From Cloacimonetes bacterium UBA6097 (GTDB lineage: Bacteria; Cloacimonadota; Cloacimonadia; Cloacimonadales; Cloacimonadaceae), in the NCBI GenBank assembly GCA_002435865.1, contig DIWV01000001.1, positions 62,001 to 126,000 of the forward strand: 64,000 nucleotides of DNA. The letters are read 5' to 3'. Each line of letters starts with the position of its first letter. Positions within the stretch are counted from its first letter, which is position 1. This document shows, piece by piece, positions 62,149-64,000 of this stretch. The translations under genes and the position numbers were made by a program. Below the pieces are notes generated by a model. The model did no database searches. It worked only from the letters and a program-made list of their open reading frames with translations, and was not told the origin of the DNA.

Positions 62149-62753
62149 ATCTGATTTCCTCCCTTTAGAATGCCATTTAACATAATTTGAACTATAATTT
62201 CGTAGTCAGTTTCAGCTTTCTTGATAAATACATCGGGATTTTTGATTATTATATTTGAATCTCCCAGTAAGAACCAATCATAAATAATTGCTACCAGCTT
62301 CTCGACTGAAACAGAAGTCGATAATATTTTCTGTTCGTAACCCTGCTCTAATATTTCCCGTAAGATTTTTGACATTCGCAGCTTATTGTTTTCTCTGAAA
62401 CTATCAAGCTTGTGCAGATAATTACTGGGTATGTTCTTTATCTCATCCAACAATATCGGCGCATGCTCATTGGCAAGTTTGATCGGTAGTCTGATAGCCA
62501 TGGAGAATTTGTTTTCAAAACTCGTTTCTTCTGATATTCTCTTTTTTAAAGTCTGATAAAAAACTTCAGAATGTTGCCTGACAGTTTCCATGAAGATTTC
62601 TTCCTTAGACTCAAAATAGTAATAGATTGTCCCCTTTCCAAGTCCTGCATCTCCAGCTATGTCGTCTAAAGATGTTTTTGAATAACCATATCTGTGGAAG
62701 AGATTATCTGCAGCTTCAATGATTTGTGCTTTTTTGTCCGTGTTTTCTAGCAT
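62145..62753 (-). CDS. TetR/AcrR family repressor
   Basis: 202 residues. N-terminal HTH at about 27-50 (SLDDIAGDAGLGKGTIYYYF) with the typical ESKEEIF after it; the C-terminal ligand domain is not specific. As first gene of the efflux operon, with a promoter directly upstream, it very likely represses itself and the pump until a pump substrate binds. AAGGAAGGTCTT lies before the ATG. No operator palindrome was clear. Confidence 0.93.
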   Translation of the reverse strand: MLENTDKKAQIIEAADNLFHRYGYSKTSLDDIAGDAGLGKGTIYYYFESKEEIFMETVRQHSEVFYQTLKKRISEETSFENKFSMAIRLPIKLANEHAPILLDEIKNIPSNYLHKLDSFRENNKLRMSKILREILEQGYEQKILSTSVSVEKLVAIIYDWFLLGDSNIIIKNPDVFIKKAETDYEIIVQIMLNGILKGGNQI

Positions 62754-62768
62754 AAGACCTTCCTTATG

Positions 62769-62796
62769 TTTATACTTATTATTTTTTACAATTCAA
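62769..62796 (-). promoter_or_regulatory. Promoter of the tetR-tolC-adaptor-RND operon
   Basis: On the minus strand TTGAAT (62796-62791), a 16-bp spacer and TATAAA (62774-62769), 16 bp upstream of the tetR start codon. The short leader fits a repressor-controlled promoter. Confidence 0.45.
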
Positions 62797-62844
62797 TAAC
62801 ATATATATTGCTCATCGAATCATCTTATTATGCCATGATTTTCA

Positions 62845-62914
62845 AGGGAGTCATCAGGGAGTCATCAGGGAGTCATCAGGGACTTAGTCCCTGATGACTC
62901 CCTGATGACTCCCT
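62845..62914. repeat. Period-11 hairpin repeat, copy 4
   Basis: Three perfect AGGGAGTCATC units (62845-62877), centre AGGGACTTAGTCCCT (62878-62892), and two perfect GATGACTCCCT units (62893-62914). This is the most regular copy of the family. Confidence 0.88.
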
Positions 62915-62936
62915 GCCAGGTCTTTGTGACCGGCAG
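62911..62936. repeat. Secondary hairpin beside the period-11 repeat
   Basis: CCTGCC-A-GGTC pairs with GACC-GGCAGG around TTTGT, with one bulged A. The first arm overlaps the last 4 bp of the period-11 repeat; no T-run follows. Confidence 0.5.
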
Positions 62937-63036
62937 GTGATGAACATGCACAATCAGAGAAGTATAAGACTATCAACAAGATAGCGTTAAACCAACATAC
63001 TATGATACTATTATCGTATTGTGGTCGAATTTGTCA

Positions 63037-63069
63037 ATAAAAAAAGAGCAGAAGATATCTCCTGCTCTT
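63037..63069 (-). terminator. Rho-independent terminator of the partial secreted gene
   Basis: On the minus strand AAGAGCAG pairs with CTGCTCTT (outer 8 bp, with further AGATATCT pairing inside) and is followed by TTTTTTATT. It lies 17 bp past the stop codon at 63086. Confidence 0.88.
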
Positions 63070-63085
63070 GAGTGAAGTAATCTAA

Positions 63086-64000
63086 TTAATTGTTCATAGA
63101 CAATTCTTGAAGGACTTTGCTCATAAAGTTTTTAGAACCATCTCTCGTCATATATGATAATGGAAATCCGAGAATGTAACAGGAGTTTTTCGTCGTTACC
63201 TTTTTAATACCCACTATTTTCCCGTTAACCCTGTTAAAATCAGCCTGAGTTGTGGGGCAATAAGCAGAGGTAACTGCCGTGAAAACCGGTTTACTTACAT
63301 ATTCATAAATAGGAGCGACACCGGAATTAGCGCTTGTATCATATAAATTAAACAAAGTAACCGGTCCTAAGCCTTTCCTGCCATTAATCAATGGCACAAA
63401 GCTGCTTTCGTTGGGATCAACAATTATTGTCTGACCGTTATAAACGTAGTTTTCTGGCAATGGATTTGTAAGGTTTAAATCGAATGCGAGCGGTATATCA
63501 CCATATGCAGGTAACTTGGACTTGGCTTTAACAAACCATGGACTTGATGCAAGAGAATTAGTTATACTTGTTGTAGCATTTAAATTGTATGTAACACCAA
63601 AATATTTCTCAATTGTCCTTTGACCAGCAAGCTGAATGGCTTGGGCTGCACTGCTCAGATTTCCCCCTGCTGAGATAAGCATATTGCCGCCCTGGTTCAG
63701 GTATAGTGCAAAAGCATCTTGTTCACCCGGAAGGTTAGAAGTGCTAGTAGGATAATCAGAATGGTATACAATAAGTTTAAATCTTTGGATATCACTTAAT
63801 GCAAACTTCCTTTGACGTATGTCAGAATAAGTCATAGTTTCACGGTTCAATGTTACTTTTTCTCCATTATAAGAGCTAAGCATATTAGCATATCTGGCAT
63901 TAATTGAATCCATGGGAGCAAAGTTTACATTATTAAGATCATCATCAAGAATTAAGATGCCGCTTTTCTGAGCTTTTTCAACCGGGTTAATAATCTTAAA
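63086..64000 (-). CDS. Secreted/ThuA-like domain protein, N-terminus outside window
   Basis: 305 codons are open to the window edge; 29 codons lie upstream of the first internal ATG (63913) in the same frame, so the gene is partial. The visible part starts KIINPVEKAQKSGILILDDDL and continues with FKLIVYHSDYPTS, LPGEQDAFALYLNQGGNMLI and SAGGNLSSAAQ, the pattern of a ThuA/glutamine-amidotransferase-like Rossmann domain used in large secreted FCB proteins ('E..AL..YL..GG.L..SG'). The remaining 190 residues are not recognised. No sorting tail is present, as the chain ends VLQELSMNN. Family assignment is tentative. Confidence 0.6.
   Translation of the reverse strand, partial: FKIINPVEKAQKSGILILDDDLNNVNFAPMDSINARYANMLSSYNGEKVTLNRETMTYSDIRQRKFALSDIQRFKLIVYHSDYPTSTSNLPGEQDAFALYLNQGGNMLISAGGNLSSAAQAIQLAGQRTIEKYFGVTYNLNATTSITNSLASSPWFVKAKSKLPAYGDIPLAFDLNLTNPLPENYVYNGQTIIVDPNESSFVPLINGRKGLGPVTLFNLYDTSANSGVAPIYEYVSKPVFTAVTSAYCPTTQADFNRVNGKIVGIKKVTTKNSCYILGFPLSYMTRDGSKNFMSKVLQELSMNN

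Larger units (their letters stand above)
62754..63085. other. Intergenic region (332 bp) upstream of the efflux operon
   Basis: Contains, from the efflux side, the tetR promoter (62769-62796), a period-11 hairpin (62845-62914), an adjacent second hairpin (62911-62936) and the terminator of the partial secreted gene (63037-63069). No gene is seen. Confidence 0.75.

Overview
The window looks like chromosomal DNA of an AT-rich, Gram-negative, didermic bacterium of the FCB assemblage; Candidatus Cloacimonadota is my best guess. The support is indirect: a secreted beta-propeller ending in a Por/T9SS-like C-terminal tail, a DUF2851 protein, an archaeal-type phosphoglycerate-mutase-like protein directly behind threonine synthase, and many outer-membrane proteins (TolC, a patatin-BamA type Vd protein, several beta-barrels). 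No rRNA, tRNA, CRISPR array, transposase or phage gene was found. The gene set is mostly housekeeping and envelope functions.

Layout. 1-1397 (-): tatD and a partial outer-membrane protein. 2283-9747 (+): trans-sulfuration enzyme, thrC, a putative homoserine kinase of the phosphoglycerate mutase fold, rpsA, lysS. 9749-12892 (-): znuACB and a methyltransferase. 13418-16619 (+): PpiD/SurA-like foldase and a GlmM-like phosphohexomutase. 16665-23927 (-): EnvC-like LytM protein, a Sua5/YrdC-LMW phosphatase fusion, purL, a LiaF-like protein, patatin-BamA. 24827-33516 (+): FG-GAP propeller, truncated small secreted protein, GAF-HD-GYP, dus, ykvA, rdgB, phosphomannomutase, outer-membrane protein. 33524-42433 (-): a 1429-residue STAND-TPR-GAF-sigma54 regulator, exonuclease-DinG helicase, murB, an orphan ABC permease. 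42706-54632 (+): mtgA, DUF2851, TerB-like/FHA/ABCG transporter, lipoprotein, a four-gene membrane cluster of unknown function, acyl-ACP ligase, rhaD-like aldolase. 54653-64000 (-): folA, REC-HD-GYP, NifU-like protein, a tetR-tolC-adaptor-RND efflux operon read from 62753 down, and a partial secreted protein.

The most striking non-coding signal is a family of large hairpins built from 11-bp units that begin AGGG, folded around a short AGGG..CCCT palindrome. There are five, one in each of the five gaps longer than 250 bp, and these include all four divergent-promoter regions. One of the five (13020-13109) keeps the architecture with different unit sequences. The convergent junctions are very tight (1 to 45 bp), and one lysS terminator lies inside the facing coding sequence.

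Other points worth a second look are an RND pump lacking the proton-relay residues of AcrB, the chimeric sigma54 regulator, the uncharacterised membrane cluster at 48906-52287, the Sua5-phosphatase fusion, and frequent TTG start codons with good ribosome binding sites.
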